32,534 bases of DNA from DASYSL01 sp036003365. GTDB taxonomy: Bacteria > Eisenbacteria > RBG-16-71-46 > DASYSL01. This document shows positions 15,451-22,034 of the stretch, piece after piece; positions within the stretch are counted from its first letter, which is position 1, and each line of letters opens with the position of its first letter. The notes beneath the pieces are model-generated. The model saw nothing but the letters and a program-made list of their open reading frames with translations, was not told the origin of the DNA and made no database searches. The position numbers were made by a program, and so were the translations under genes. The stretch covers positions 1 through 32,534 of the forward strand of contig DASYSL010000164.1 in NCBI GenBank assembly GCA_036003365.1. Reading direction: 5' to 3'.

Positions 15451-15589
15451 AGGAGTAGTCATCCCGTAGACCCTTTAGAAACAGGGGTCAACCCGTCTTG
15501 AGACGGGTACTCCTATGGATGTGGTCGGAATTGAATGTGCCAGACCCCCTGAATGAGAGGGTCAACGCGTCTTGAAACGGGTAGTCCTA
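15451..15589. repeat. REP-like repeat pair with nested inverted repeats
   Basis: A 32-bp unit at 15484-15515 recurs at 15558-15589 with 28 of 32 identities, 74 bp apart in the same orientation. The first unit holds a perfect 8-bp inverted repeat, ACCCGTCT-TG-AGACGGGT (15491-15508), and its outer end TACTCCT (15508-15514) pairs with AGGAGTA at 15451-15457, giving a larger cruciform. The context of the gap at 15344-15760 is otherwise non-coding: promoter of the secreted protein at the left, these repeats in the middle, and the promoter of the yceD-fab operon at the right. I see no gene or RNA gene in it. Confidence 0.65.
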
Positions 15590-15683
15590 GCAATCTAATC
15601 GGATATGGTGCTGGAAGCATCGAACAGCAGGGTGGCCGCGACGGGGGAGACGACCGCAAATGATTGAGAAACCACTCGCAAAG

Positions 15684-15699
15684 GGCTCGATGTCGAGCC
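15684..15699. promoter_or_regulatory. Palindromic operator candidate before the yceD-fab operon
   Basis: GGCTCGATGTCGAGCC is a perfect palindrome of two 7-bp half-sites around TG. It ends immediately before the predicted -35 box (15700-15705), a typical place for a repressor or activator dimer. No regulator gene is adjacent. Confidence 0.45.
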
Positions 15700-15729
15700 T
15701 TGGGAATCCCCGGGCGGCTGTGCTAGTCT
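15700..15729 (+). promoter_or_regulatory. Predicted promoter of the yceD-rpmF-plsX-fab operon
   Basis: TTGGGA at 15700-15705, an 18-bp spacer ending in TGC (extended -10), then TAGTCT at 15724-15729. It starts transcription about 25 bp before the yceD ATG. Geometry and the TGCTA core match the predicted rfaE1 promoter. Confidence 0.5.
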
Positions 15730-15760
15730 ACGCCGACCTCGGCCGGGTAAACGTAAGTCG

Positions 15761-16246
15761 ATGAGTGCGTTCGCCCTACGATTGGCGGATCTGAAGCAGG
15801 GGGCAAACCGCATTCGCCTCGAGGCCCCGGCCAGCGCTGTGGGTCTCGACCTCGAAGTCTGGCCTGAGAACCTGTCCCTGGATCTGATCGTGGACCGGAT
15901 GGGGGAGAACTTCGCGATTCGCGGGCAGGCCAGCACGCGCTCGCACGAAGAGTGCGCGCGCTGCCTCAAGTCGGTGGACGTTCCGCGCGAGTTCGAGTTC
16001 CAGGCTTTCGCCGAGCGCGCGAGCGCTCACGGGAGCAAGAACGACCAGGATAGCGACTACGTGCTGCGCCACGACGGGCGCGCGCTGGTCCTGGACGATG
16101 AAGTGCGCGAGCAGGCGCTGCTCGCGCGACCGATGACGAGCCTGTGCCGGGACGATTGCCCGGGCCTGTGCACACGCTGTGGCGCCGATCGGTCGGAAGG
16201 ACTTTGCCGCTGCCCCGAGGGCGAGCGGCCGGCACTCCAGAATTGA
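15761..16246 (+). CDS. yceD: DUF177/YceD-family protein (23S rRNA accumulation)
   Basis: 161 residues. The pattern TRSHEECARCLKSVDVPREFEFQAFAER and the C-terminal cysteine cluster MTSLCRDDCPGLCTRCGADRSEGLCRCPE are the hallmarks of the DUF177 family, whose gene nearly always precedes rpmF. In E. coli and plants the family is needed for normal 23S rRNA accumulation. The cysteines may bind zinc. The start at ATG 15761 is close to the predicted promoter. An 18-bp gap carrying the strong ribosome-binding site CAGGAGGT leads to rpmF. Confidence 0.92.
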   Translation: MSAFALRLADLKQGANRIRLEAPASAVGLDLEVWPENLSLDLIVDRMGENFAIRGQASTRSHEECARCLKSVDVPREFEFQAFAERASAHGSKNDQDSDYVLRHDGRALVLDDEVREQALLARPMTSLCRDDCPGLCTRCGADRSEGLCRCPEGERPALQN

Positions 16247-16264
16247 ATCAGGAGGTTTCGAAGC

Positions 16265-16447
16265 ATGGCGGTTCCCAAGAGACGGCATTCGACGACCCGC
16301 GGACGCAAGCGCCGGACCCACTGGAAGGTGGCCAAGCCGGGCATCTCGGTCTGCCCGCATTGCTCTCAGCCCAAGCAGCCGCACCGCGCGTGCGCGAGCT
16401 GCGGCCAATATCGCGGCGAAGAGGTCACCACCCCCAAGGGCGATTGA
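16265..16447 (+). CDS. rpmF: 50S ribosomal protein L32
   Basis: 60 residues: MAVPKRRHSTTRGRKRRTHW followed by the zinc-binding form of L32 with Cys30, Cys33, Cys43 and Cys46 (CPHC and CASCG). It is part of the large subunit near the peptidyl transferase region. The ATG at 16265 follows AGGAGGTTTCGAAGC. The gene lies between yceD and plsX, as in many bacteria. A Cys-free L32 paralogue used under zinc limitation is not present here. Confidence 0.97.
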   Translation: MAVPKRRHSTTRGRKRRTHWKVAKPGISVCPHCSQPKQPHRACASCGQYRGEEVTTPKGD

Positions 16448-16475
16448 GGAAACCCCGGCGGCCCGGCCGACACAC

Positions 16476-17501
16476 ATGTCCAAGAGTTCCGTTCCCACCA
16501 TCGGCGTCGACGCCATGGGCGGAGATTTCGGACCCTCCGTCGTGGTCAGCGGCGTCACGCAGGCGCTGGCCGATTTTCCCGGCCGCTTCAAAGTGGTTCT
16601 GCTCGGCGACAAGGACGAGATCCAGCACGAGCTGCGCAAGCTGCGCCTGGCCGAGGACGAAAGCCTGCGCATCGTGCACGCCCCGGAGCGCATCGAGATG
16701 GCCGATGCCGCGGCCACCGCATTCCGCCGCCGCCCCAACTCCTCGCTCGTCGTCGGCACGCAGCTCCAAAAGAGCGGGGAAGTGGACGCGCTCTTCTCCA
16801 CCGGCAACACCGGTGCTGTGGTCGCCATCCAGCTTCTGGGCCTCGGGCGCCTCGAGCGCGTGCAGCGCCCGGCCATCGCCGCCGTCTTTCCCAGCAAGCA
16901 GAAGGGCACGGTGGTGCTCGACGTGGGCGCGACCGCCGATTGCAAGCCGCAGCATCTCGCCCAGTTCGCCGAGATGGGCACGGCCTACGCGCAGTACGTG
17001 CTGGACAAGGCCGATCCGCGCGTGGGCCTGCTCTCGATCGGCGAGGAGAAGTCGAAGGGCAACGAGGTCGTGCAGCAGGCCCACGTGCTGCTCGAGAGCC
17101 TGGAAGGACTCAATTTCATCGGCAACGTCGAGGGTCGCGACATCCTCGAGGGCACGGTGGATGTCGTGGTGACCGACGGCTTCACGGGCAACGTGGTGCT
17201 CAAGCTCGCCGAGAGCGTGGCCAAGCACGTGACCCAGATCTTCCGGCGCGAGATGACCGCCAGCGTGAGCTCGCGCATCGGGGCCTGGATGCTCAAGCCG
17301 GCCTTCGTGCGCCTGCGCAACTCGATCGACTACGCCGAATACGGCGCCGCCCCGCTGCTCGGGGTGGACGGAGTATGCTTCATCGGGCATGGGCGCTCGA
17401 GCCCGCGGGCCGTGCGCAGCGCGTTGCGCGGCTCGGCCACGTTCGTCGAGCGGCGCGTCAACGATCACATTCGCGAGAACTTGAGGGCGATCTATGCGTG
17501 A
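16476..17501 (+). CDS. plsX: Phosphate acyltransferase PlsX
   Basis: 341 residues. It makes acyl-phosphate from acyl-ACP at the first step of phospholipid synthesis. Clear family features are TIGVDAMGGDFGPSVVVSGV, VLLGDKDEIQHEL, LFSTGNTGAVVA, VVLDVGATADCKPQHLAQFAEMG, GLLSIGEEKSKGNEVVQ, FIGNVEGRDILEGTVDVVVTDGFTGNVVLKLAES and GAAPLLGVDGVCFIGHGRSS. ATG 16476 was chosen because the conserved start follows at once; the frame is open upstream without homology. It overlaps fabH by 8 bp. Confidence 0.97.
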   Translation: MSKSSVPTIGVDAMGGDFGPSVVVSGVTQALADFPGRFKVVLLGDKDEIQHELRKLRLAEDESLRIVHAPERIEMADAAATAFRRRPNSSLVVGTQLQKSGEVDALFSTGNTGAVVAIQLLGLGRLERVQRPAIAAVFPSKQKGTVVLDVGATADCKPQHLAQFAEMGTAYAQYVLDKADPRVGLLSIGEEKSKGNEVVQQAHVLLESLEGLNFIGNVEGRDILEGTVDVVVTDGFTGNVVLKLAESVAKHVTQIFRREMTASVSSRIGAWMLKPAFVRLRNSIDYAEYGAAPLLGVDGVCFIGHGRSSPRAVRSALRGSATFVERRVNDHIRENLRAIYA

Positions 17502-18561
17502 GAAGCTGCGGGGATGCACGCTGGCGGGCACGGGCTCCAAGGTGCCCGAGCGCGTTCTCACCAACGCCGATCTGGAGCGGATGGTCGACACCTCCGACGA
17601 GTGGATCGTCACCCGCACCGGCATCCGCGAGCGTCGCATCTCCGATCCCGGTGTGGCGGTGACCGATCTCGCCCTGCCGGCGGCCCAGGACGCGCTCGAG
17701 ATGGCGGGCGTCTCGGCGGCCGACCTCGACATCATCATCGTCGCCACCGTGACGCCCGACCGCATCCTGCCCTCGGCCTCGTGCACGCTCCAGGAACGGC
17801 TGGGTGCCTCGCATGCGGCGGCGTTCGATCTCAACGCGGCGTGCTCGGGCTTCGTCTATGGCGTGAGCGTGGGCTCGGGGATGATCGCCGCAGGCATGGC
17901 CGAAACCGTGCTCGTGATCGGCGCCGAGACGCTGTCGAAGATCGTGGACTACGAAGATCGCGGCACCTGCGTGCTGTTCGGCGATGGCGCCGGGGCGGCG
18001 GTGCTGCGCCCGAGCGATCCGGGACACGGCATCCTGGCCACGCGCATCCGCTCCGATGGCACCCAGGGCCACGTGCTCGAGATCCCGGCGGGCGGCTCGC
18101 GCATGCCGGCCTCGCACGCCACCGTCGACGCGCACGGTCACTTCATCAAGATGAAGGGCAACGAGCTGTTCAAGTTCTCGGTGCGCGCCATGGAAACGGT
18201 GACGCGCCAGGCAGTCGAGGATGCGGGCGTGTCGCTCGAGCAGGTGCGCTTCCTGGTGCCGCACCAGGCCAACCTGCGCATCATCAGCGCGGTGGCCGAG
18301 CGCCTCGGGGTCGGCGAGGATCGTCTCGTGCTCAACATCGACCGCTTCGGCAACACCTCCGCGGCCTCGATTCCCATCAGCCTCGACGAGCTCCTGCGCT
18401 CCGGACGCGTGATGCCCGGCGACATCATCGGTCTCGTCGCCTTTGGCGGCGGCGTGACGTGGGGCGCCATCGTGCTCGAGTGGGATCCGTCGCTCGCGCA
18501 TCCGCTCGCCGTCTCGCGCGCCGCCCAAGGCGCAACGGTGACAGCGGGAAACGGCTCGTGA
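17494..18561 (+). CDS. fabH: Beta-ketoacyl-ACP synthase III
   Basis: 355 residues; starts fatty-acid elongation by condensing an acyl-CoA with malonyl-ACP. The catalytic triad is visible: Cys117 in DLNAACSGFVYG, His257 in VPHQANLRI and Asn287 in FGNTSAAS. Also seen are TSDEWIVTRTGIRERRI and GDGAGAAVLRPS. A short C-terminal extension of about 25 residues (PLAVSRAAQGATVTAGNGS) goes beyond the usual end. With a branched-chain dehydrogenase encoded upstream, branched acyl-CoA primers are conceivable, though this sequence alone does not show the specificity. It overlaps both plsX (8 bp) and fabD (4 bp). Confidence 0.97.
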   Translation: MREKLRGCTLAGTGSKVPERVLTNADLERMVDTSDEWIVTRTGIRERRISDPGVAVTDLALPAAQDALEMAGVSAADLDIIIVATVTPDRILPSASCTLQERLGASHAAAFDLNAACSGFVYGVSVGSGMIAAGMAETVLVIGAETLSKIVDYEDRGTCVLFGDGAGAAVLRPSDPGHGILATRIRSDGTQGHVLEIPAGGSRMPASHATVDAHGHFIKMKGNELFKFSVRAMETVTRQAVEDAGVSLEQVRFLVPHQANLRIISAVAERLGVGEDRLVLNIDRFGNTSAASIPISLDELLRSGRVMPGDIIGLVAFGGGVTWGAIVLEWDPSLAHPLAVSRAAQGATVTAGNGS

Positions 18562-19526
18562 GCGGTCGCAAGCTCGCGCTTCTCTGCCCCGGCCAGGGCG
18601 CGCAGAAGGTCGGCATGGGCAAAGCACTGGCCGAGTCCGCGCCCGAGGCGAGCGCCGTGTTCGACGAGGCCGCGGCGATTCTCGGAGAAGACTTCCGCCG
18701 CGTGCTGTGGGAAGGCCCCGAGACCGATCTCAAGCAGACGTTCCAGACCCAGCCCGCGCTCCTCGTGCACTCGGTGGCCGCCACGCGCTGTCTGCTCGCC
18801 AAGGGCGTCAAGCCCGATTTCGCCGCCGGCCACAGCCTGGGCGAGTACTCGGCCCATGTGGCCGCGGGCTCGCTCGCCTTCGCCGATGCGCTTCGTCTGG
18901 TGCGCCGCCGTGGCCAGCTCATGCAGCAAGCCGGCGAGGCGCGCCCCGGCGCCATGGCAGCGGTCGTCGGCCTGAGCACGCAAGACGTCGAGCGCGTGTG
19001 CCGCGAGGTGCGCGAGTCGGGTGGCGGCGAGGTGGTCGCGGCCAATCTCAACTCGCCCACCCAGACCGTGATCTCGGGCGAGGTGACGGCGGTCGAGCAG
19101 GGCATGGCGCGCGCCAAGGAAGCAGGTGCGCGACTGTGCGTGCGTCTCGAGGTGAGCGGCGCCTTCCACTCGCCGCTCATGGCGCCGGCGGCCGACGGAT
19201 TGCGCGAAGCCCTGGCCCAGGTGGCGATCGCCGACGCGCGCTTCCCGGTCATCGCCAATGCCACGGCCCAGCCGGTGTCGCGCGCCGCCGACATCCGCGC
19301 CGCACTCGAAGCTCAGCTGCTCTCGCCGGTGCGCTGGCACGAGTCGATGCGCTTCCTCATCGATCAGGGCGTGGGCGCGTTCGTGGAGGTGGGCTCGGGC
19401 AAGGTGCTGCGCGGCTTGCTCAAGAACATCGACAAGGAGATCCCTTCCGGCAACGTCGAGGATCCGGCGAGTTTGGCGGAGACGCTGGAGTTCCTGTCGG
19501 CGCGTGGCGTGGAGGTGGGCTCGTGA
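18558..19526 (+). CDS. fabD: Malonyl-CoA:ACP transacylase
   Basis: 322 residues. Loads malonate onto ACP. The nucleophile Ser93 lies in GHSLGEYSAHVAAGSL, the catalytic His204 in SGAFHSPLM, and the start LALLCPGQGAQKVGMGKAL and the GQLMQQAGEARPGAMAAVVGL segment are typical. GTG 18558 overlaps the fabH stop by 4 bp; the frame is open far upstream but that part is a shadow of fabH. The gene ends in a 4-bp overlap with fabG. Confidence 0.97.
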   Translation: MSGRKLALLCPGQGAQKVGMGKALAESAPEASAVFDEAAAILGEDFRRVLWEGPETDLKQTFQTQPALLVHSVAATRCLLAKGVKPDFAAGHSLGEYSAHVAAGSLAFADALRLVRRRGQLMQQAGEARPGAMAAVVGLSTQDVERVCREVRESGGGEVVAANLNSPTQTVISGEVTAVEQGMARAKEAGARLCVRLEVSGAFHSPLMAPAADGLREALAQVAIADARFPVIANATAQPVSRAADIRAALEAQLLSPVRWHESMRFLIDQGVGAFVEVGSGKVLRGLLKNIDKEIPSGNVEDPASLAETLEFLSARGVEVGS

Positions 19527-20353
19527 GCGAGACTCCGGAGACGACGGCGGTGAAGAGCGACGACCCGGCGGCGCAGGCGATGCAAGCGGCGTTCGCCGTG
19601 CCGGCGGGGAAGCTTCTCCAAGGCCAGGTGGCCGTGGTGACGGGCGGCGCCCAGGGGATCGGCTGGGCCATCTCGCGGGCGCTGGCCCGCGAGGGCGCCT
19701 TCGTCCACATCGTCAATCGCAACCAGGAGACGGCCGCTCGCGCGGTGGCCGAGATCGAGGCCCAAGGCGGGAGAGCCGCGGCCATCCCGGCGGACCTTGC
19801 CGACCCAGGGGCGCCCCAGGCGGCCATCGAGAAGGCCTTTACGGCCCAGGGACGCCTGGATATCTTAGTCAACAACTCCGGCATCGCCCGCGATGGCCTT
19901 CTCTTACGGATGAGCGACGCGCAGTGGGAGGAGGTTCTGAACACCAACCTCCGCGGCGCGTTCCTCTGCTGTCGGGCGGCGGCACGCACGATGATGCGCG
20001 CGCGTTATGGCCGGATCGTGAACGTCTCATCCGTCGTGGGGCTGACCGGCAATGCCGGTCAGGCGAACTACGCCGCGGCCAAGGCTGGTCTTCTCGGCCT
20101 GACCAAGGCGATCGCCAAGGAGCTCGCCCCCCGCGGGATCACCGTGAACGCGGTCGCGCCGGGGTTCATCCGGACGGCGATGACGGACGCGTTGCCCGAA
20201 CGGGCACGCGAGAGCCTCCTCACCCAGATCCCGATGGAGCGGCTCGGTGCTCCAGAGGACGTGGCGGAAACGGTCGCGTTCCTGGCTTCGCCGCGCGCCT
20301 CGTACGTGACGGGTCAGGTTTGGGTGGTGGATGGTGGGATGGTGACCGCCTGA
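19523..20353 (+). CDS. fabG: 3-oxoacyl-ACP reductase
   Basis: 276-residue short-chain dehydrogenase; reduces 3-oxoacyl-ACP with NADPH. The cofactor motif is VVTGGAQGIGWAIS (TGxxxGIG), then NNSGIARDGLLLRMSDAQWEEVLNTNLRGAF (FabG-specific), the catalytic Ser in NVSSVVGLTGNAGQ and the YxxxK pair in ANYAAAKAG, ending NAVAPGFIRTAMTDAL and GQVWVVDGGMVTA. The GTG start adds about 30 residues before the Rossmann strand compared with usual FabG; ATG about 19580 is an alternative. The catalytic NNAG motif reads NNSG, a tolerated change. Confidence 0.95.
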   Translation: MSETPETTAVKSDDPAAQAMQAAFAVPAGKLLQGQVAVVTGGAQGIGWAISRALAREGAFVHIVNRNQETAARAVAEIEAQGGRAAAIPADLADPGAPQAAIEKAFTAQGRLDILVNNSGIARDGLLLRMSDAQWEEVLNTNLRGAFLCCRAAARTMMRARYGRIVNVSSVVGLTGNAGQANYAAAKAGLLGLTKAIAKELAPRGITVNAVAPGFIRTAMTDALPERARESLLTQIPMERLGAPEDVAETVAFLASPRASYVTGQVWVVDGGMVTA

Positions 20354-20412
20354 GCCGAGGCTCGGGCGCCGACCCCCGTGAGGGGATCCTTGGACAAGGA
20401 GGTGACCGACAC

Positions 20413-20649
20413 GTGGCCTTCAGCGAAGAGCGTGCGAAGGAGATCATCGCCAAGGAGCTGGAAGTTTCCACGGACCAGCTCCGGCCGGATGCCAAGTTCA
20501 TCGAAGACTTGGGCGCCGATTCGCTCGACACGGTCGAGTTGGTGATGGCGCTCGAGGAAGAGTTCGGGCTCGACATCCCGGATGAGGACGCCGACAAGAT
20601 GAAGACGGTCGGAGACGCCCTCGATTATCTGCGTAGCCACTCCCAGTAA
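20413..20649 (+). CDS. acpP: Acyl carrier protein
   Basis: 78 residues, very acidic. The phosphopantetheine attachment Ser37 lies in EDLGADSLDTVELVMALEEEFGLDIPDEDADKMKTVGDALDYL, which is almost the family consensus. It carries growing acyl chains for the Fab enzymes encoded on both sides. The start GTG 20413 is set by AAGGAGGTGA 7-8 bp upstream and by the expected length; no ATG is available. A 59-bp gap separates it from fabG. Confidence 0.97.
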   Translation: MAFSEERAKEIIAKELEVSTDQLRPDAKFIEDLGADSLDTVELVMALEEEFGLDIPDEDADKMKTVGDALDYLRSHSQ

Positions 20650-20656
20650 CGTGCGC

Positions 20657-20676
20657 GCGCGTCGATGCGGACGCGC
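20657..20676 (+). other. GC hairpin after acpP
   Basis: GCGCGTC at 20657-20663 and GACGCGC at 20670-20676 form a perfect 7-bp stem with a 6-nt loop, 8 bp after the acpP stop in the 125-bp acpP-fabF gap. There is no T-tract, so it may be an attenuator or a 3'-end stabiliser and not a full terminator. Confidence 0.4.
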
Positions 20677-20774
20677 CGCGCAGGGGAGGGCCAGGGAAGG
20701 GGGCTCCGGCGGCGGAACACCGCACCCGCCGACCCCCGGCGCCTCGTGCGCCAGAAAAGGAAAGTGCTTCGAGC

Positions 20775-22034
20775 ATGAGTGCAGGTAGGAACGGGGACGG
20801 CCGCGTGGTCGTGACCGGCATGGGGATGATCTCTCCTCTCGGTCACAACGCAGGGGAGACGTGGCAGAAGCTCGTCGAAGGTGCGAGCGGGGTCGCCTGT
20901 GTGACCCGCTTCGACGCCGGCGCCTTCTCCACGCGCATCGCCGCCGAGGTCAAGAACTTCGTCCCCGAGGACTACATGGACCGCAAGGACGCGAAGCGGA
21001 ACGATCGCTTCGTGCAGCTGGGTATCGCCGCCGCCAAGGAAGCGGTGGCGGACGCGCGGCTGGACTGGAACGTGGTCGACCCCGATCGAGTCGGCGTCAT
21101 CATCGGCTCGGGCATCGGCGGTATCGAGACGTTCGAAGCCCAGCACAAGACCTACCTGGAGCGCGGCCCGGACCGTGTCAGTCCGTTCTTCATCCCGATG
21201 ATGATCAGCAACATGGCGTCGGGACAGGTATCGATCCACACCGGAGCCAAGGGACCGAATTTCACCACGGTCTCGGCGTGCACCTCGAGCGCCAACGCGC
21301 TGGGCGAGGCACTCCGGCTCCTGCAGCACCGCGATGCGGACGTCATGATCGCGGGCGGAACCGAGGCGACCATCACACCGATGGCGTTCGCCGGATTCTG
21401 CTCGATGAAAGCGATGTCCACGCGGAACGATGAACCCCAGAGGGCCAGCCGACCGTTTGACCGCGACCGGGACGGGTTCGTGATGGGAGAAGGCGCTGCT
21501 GTGCTGATTCTGGAGCGTGAAGAGCACGCTCGTCGGCGGGGCGCCCCCATCCTTTGCGAGATCGCAGGCTACGGAGCGAGCGGAGACGCCTATCACATCA
21601 CGTCGCCCACCCCGGGAGGGGATGGAGCGGCGCGGAGCATGGAGCGGGCGCTCCTCGACGCGGGCCTTTCACCCTCCGACATCCAGTACATCAATGCTCA
21701 CGGGACTTCCACGCTCCCCAACGACCGGACCGAAACCACCGCTGTGAAGCGGGTGTTCGGTGAAAACGCGCAGCGGGTGATGCTGGCCTCGACCAAGTCG
21801 ATGACCGGCCACCTCCTCGGCGCGGCCGGCGCGATGGAAGCCGCGGTGTGCAGCCTGGTGATCGCCAAAGGGGTTGTTCCGCCCACCATCAACTATGAGA
21901 ACCCGGATCCAGAATGCGATCTAGACTGCGTACCGAATCGAGCGAGAGAAGTTCGCGTGACCGCCGCCCTGTCGAACAGCATGGGGTTCGGGGGTCACAA
22001 CGCGACCCTGGCGTTTCGCGCCATGACAACGTAA
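20775..22034 (+). CDS. fabF: Beta-ketoacyl-ACP synthase II
   Basis: 419 residues; elongates acyl-ACP with malonyl-ACP. The nucleophile Cys169 lies in TVSACTSSANALGEALRLL. The two catalytic histidines fall in YINAHGTSTLPNDRTET and KSMTGHLLGAAGAMEA, and the Gly-rich end is NSMGFGGHNATLAF. The start RVVVTGMGMISPLGHN is typical. The 3' end may overlap the start of rnc: the rnc frame is open from ATG 21914 inside fabF. Confidence 0.97.
   Translation: MSAGRNGDGRVVVTGMGMISPLGHNAGETWQKLVEGASGVACVTRFDAGAFSTRIAAEVKNFVPEDYMDRKDAKRNDRFVQLGIAAAKEAVADARLDWNVVDPDRVGVIIGSGIGGIETFEAQHKTYLERGPDRVSPFFIPMMISNMASGQVSIHTGAKGPNFTTVSACTSSANALGEALRLLQHRDADVMIAGGTEATITPMAFAGFCSMKAMSTRNDEPQRASRPFDRDRDGFVMGEGAAVLILEREEHARRRGAPILCEIAGYGASGDAYHITSPTPGGDGAARSMERALLDAGLSPSDIQYINAHGTSTLPNDRTETTAVKRVFGENAQRVMLASTKSMTGHLLGAAGAMEAAVCSLVIAKGVVPPTINYENPDPECDLDCVPNRAREVRVTAALSNSMGFGGHNATLAFRAMTT

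Noticed and set aside
15344..15760. Riboswitch or small RNA gene in the largest intergenic gap
   Set aside because: The visible structure is explained by promoters, a palindrome and REP-like repeats; no known riboswitch core was recognised.
17514..18557. Upstream extension of the fabD frame through fabH
   Set aside because: The conserved FabD start and the 4-bp GTGA overlap at 18558 define the gene; the upstream part is a shadow of fabH.
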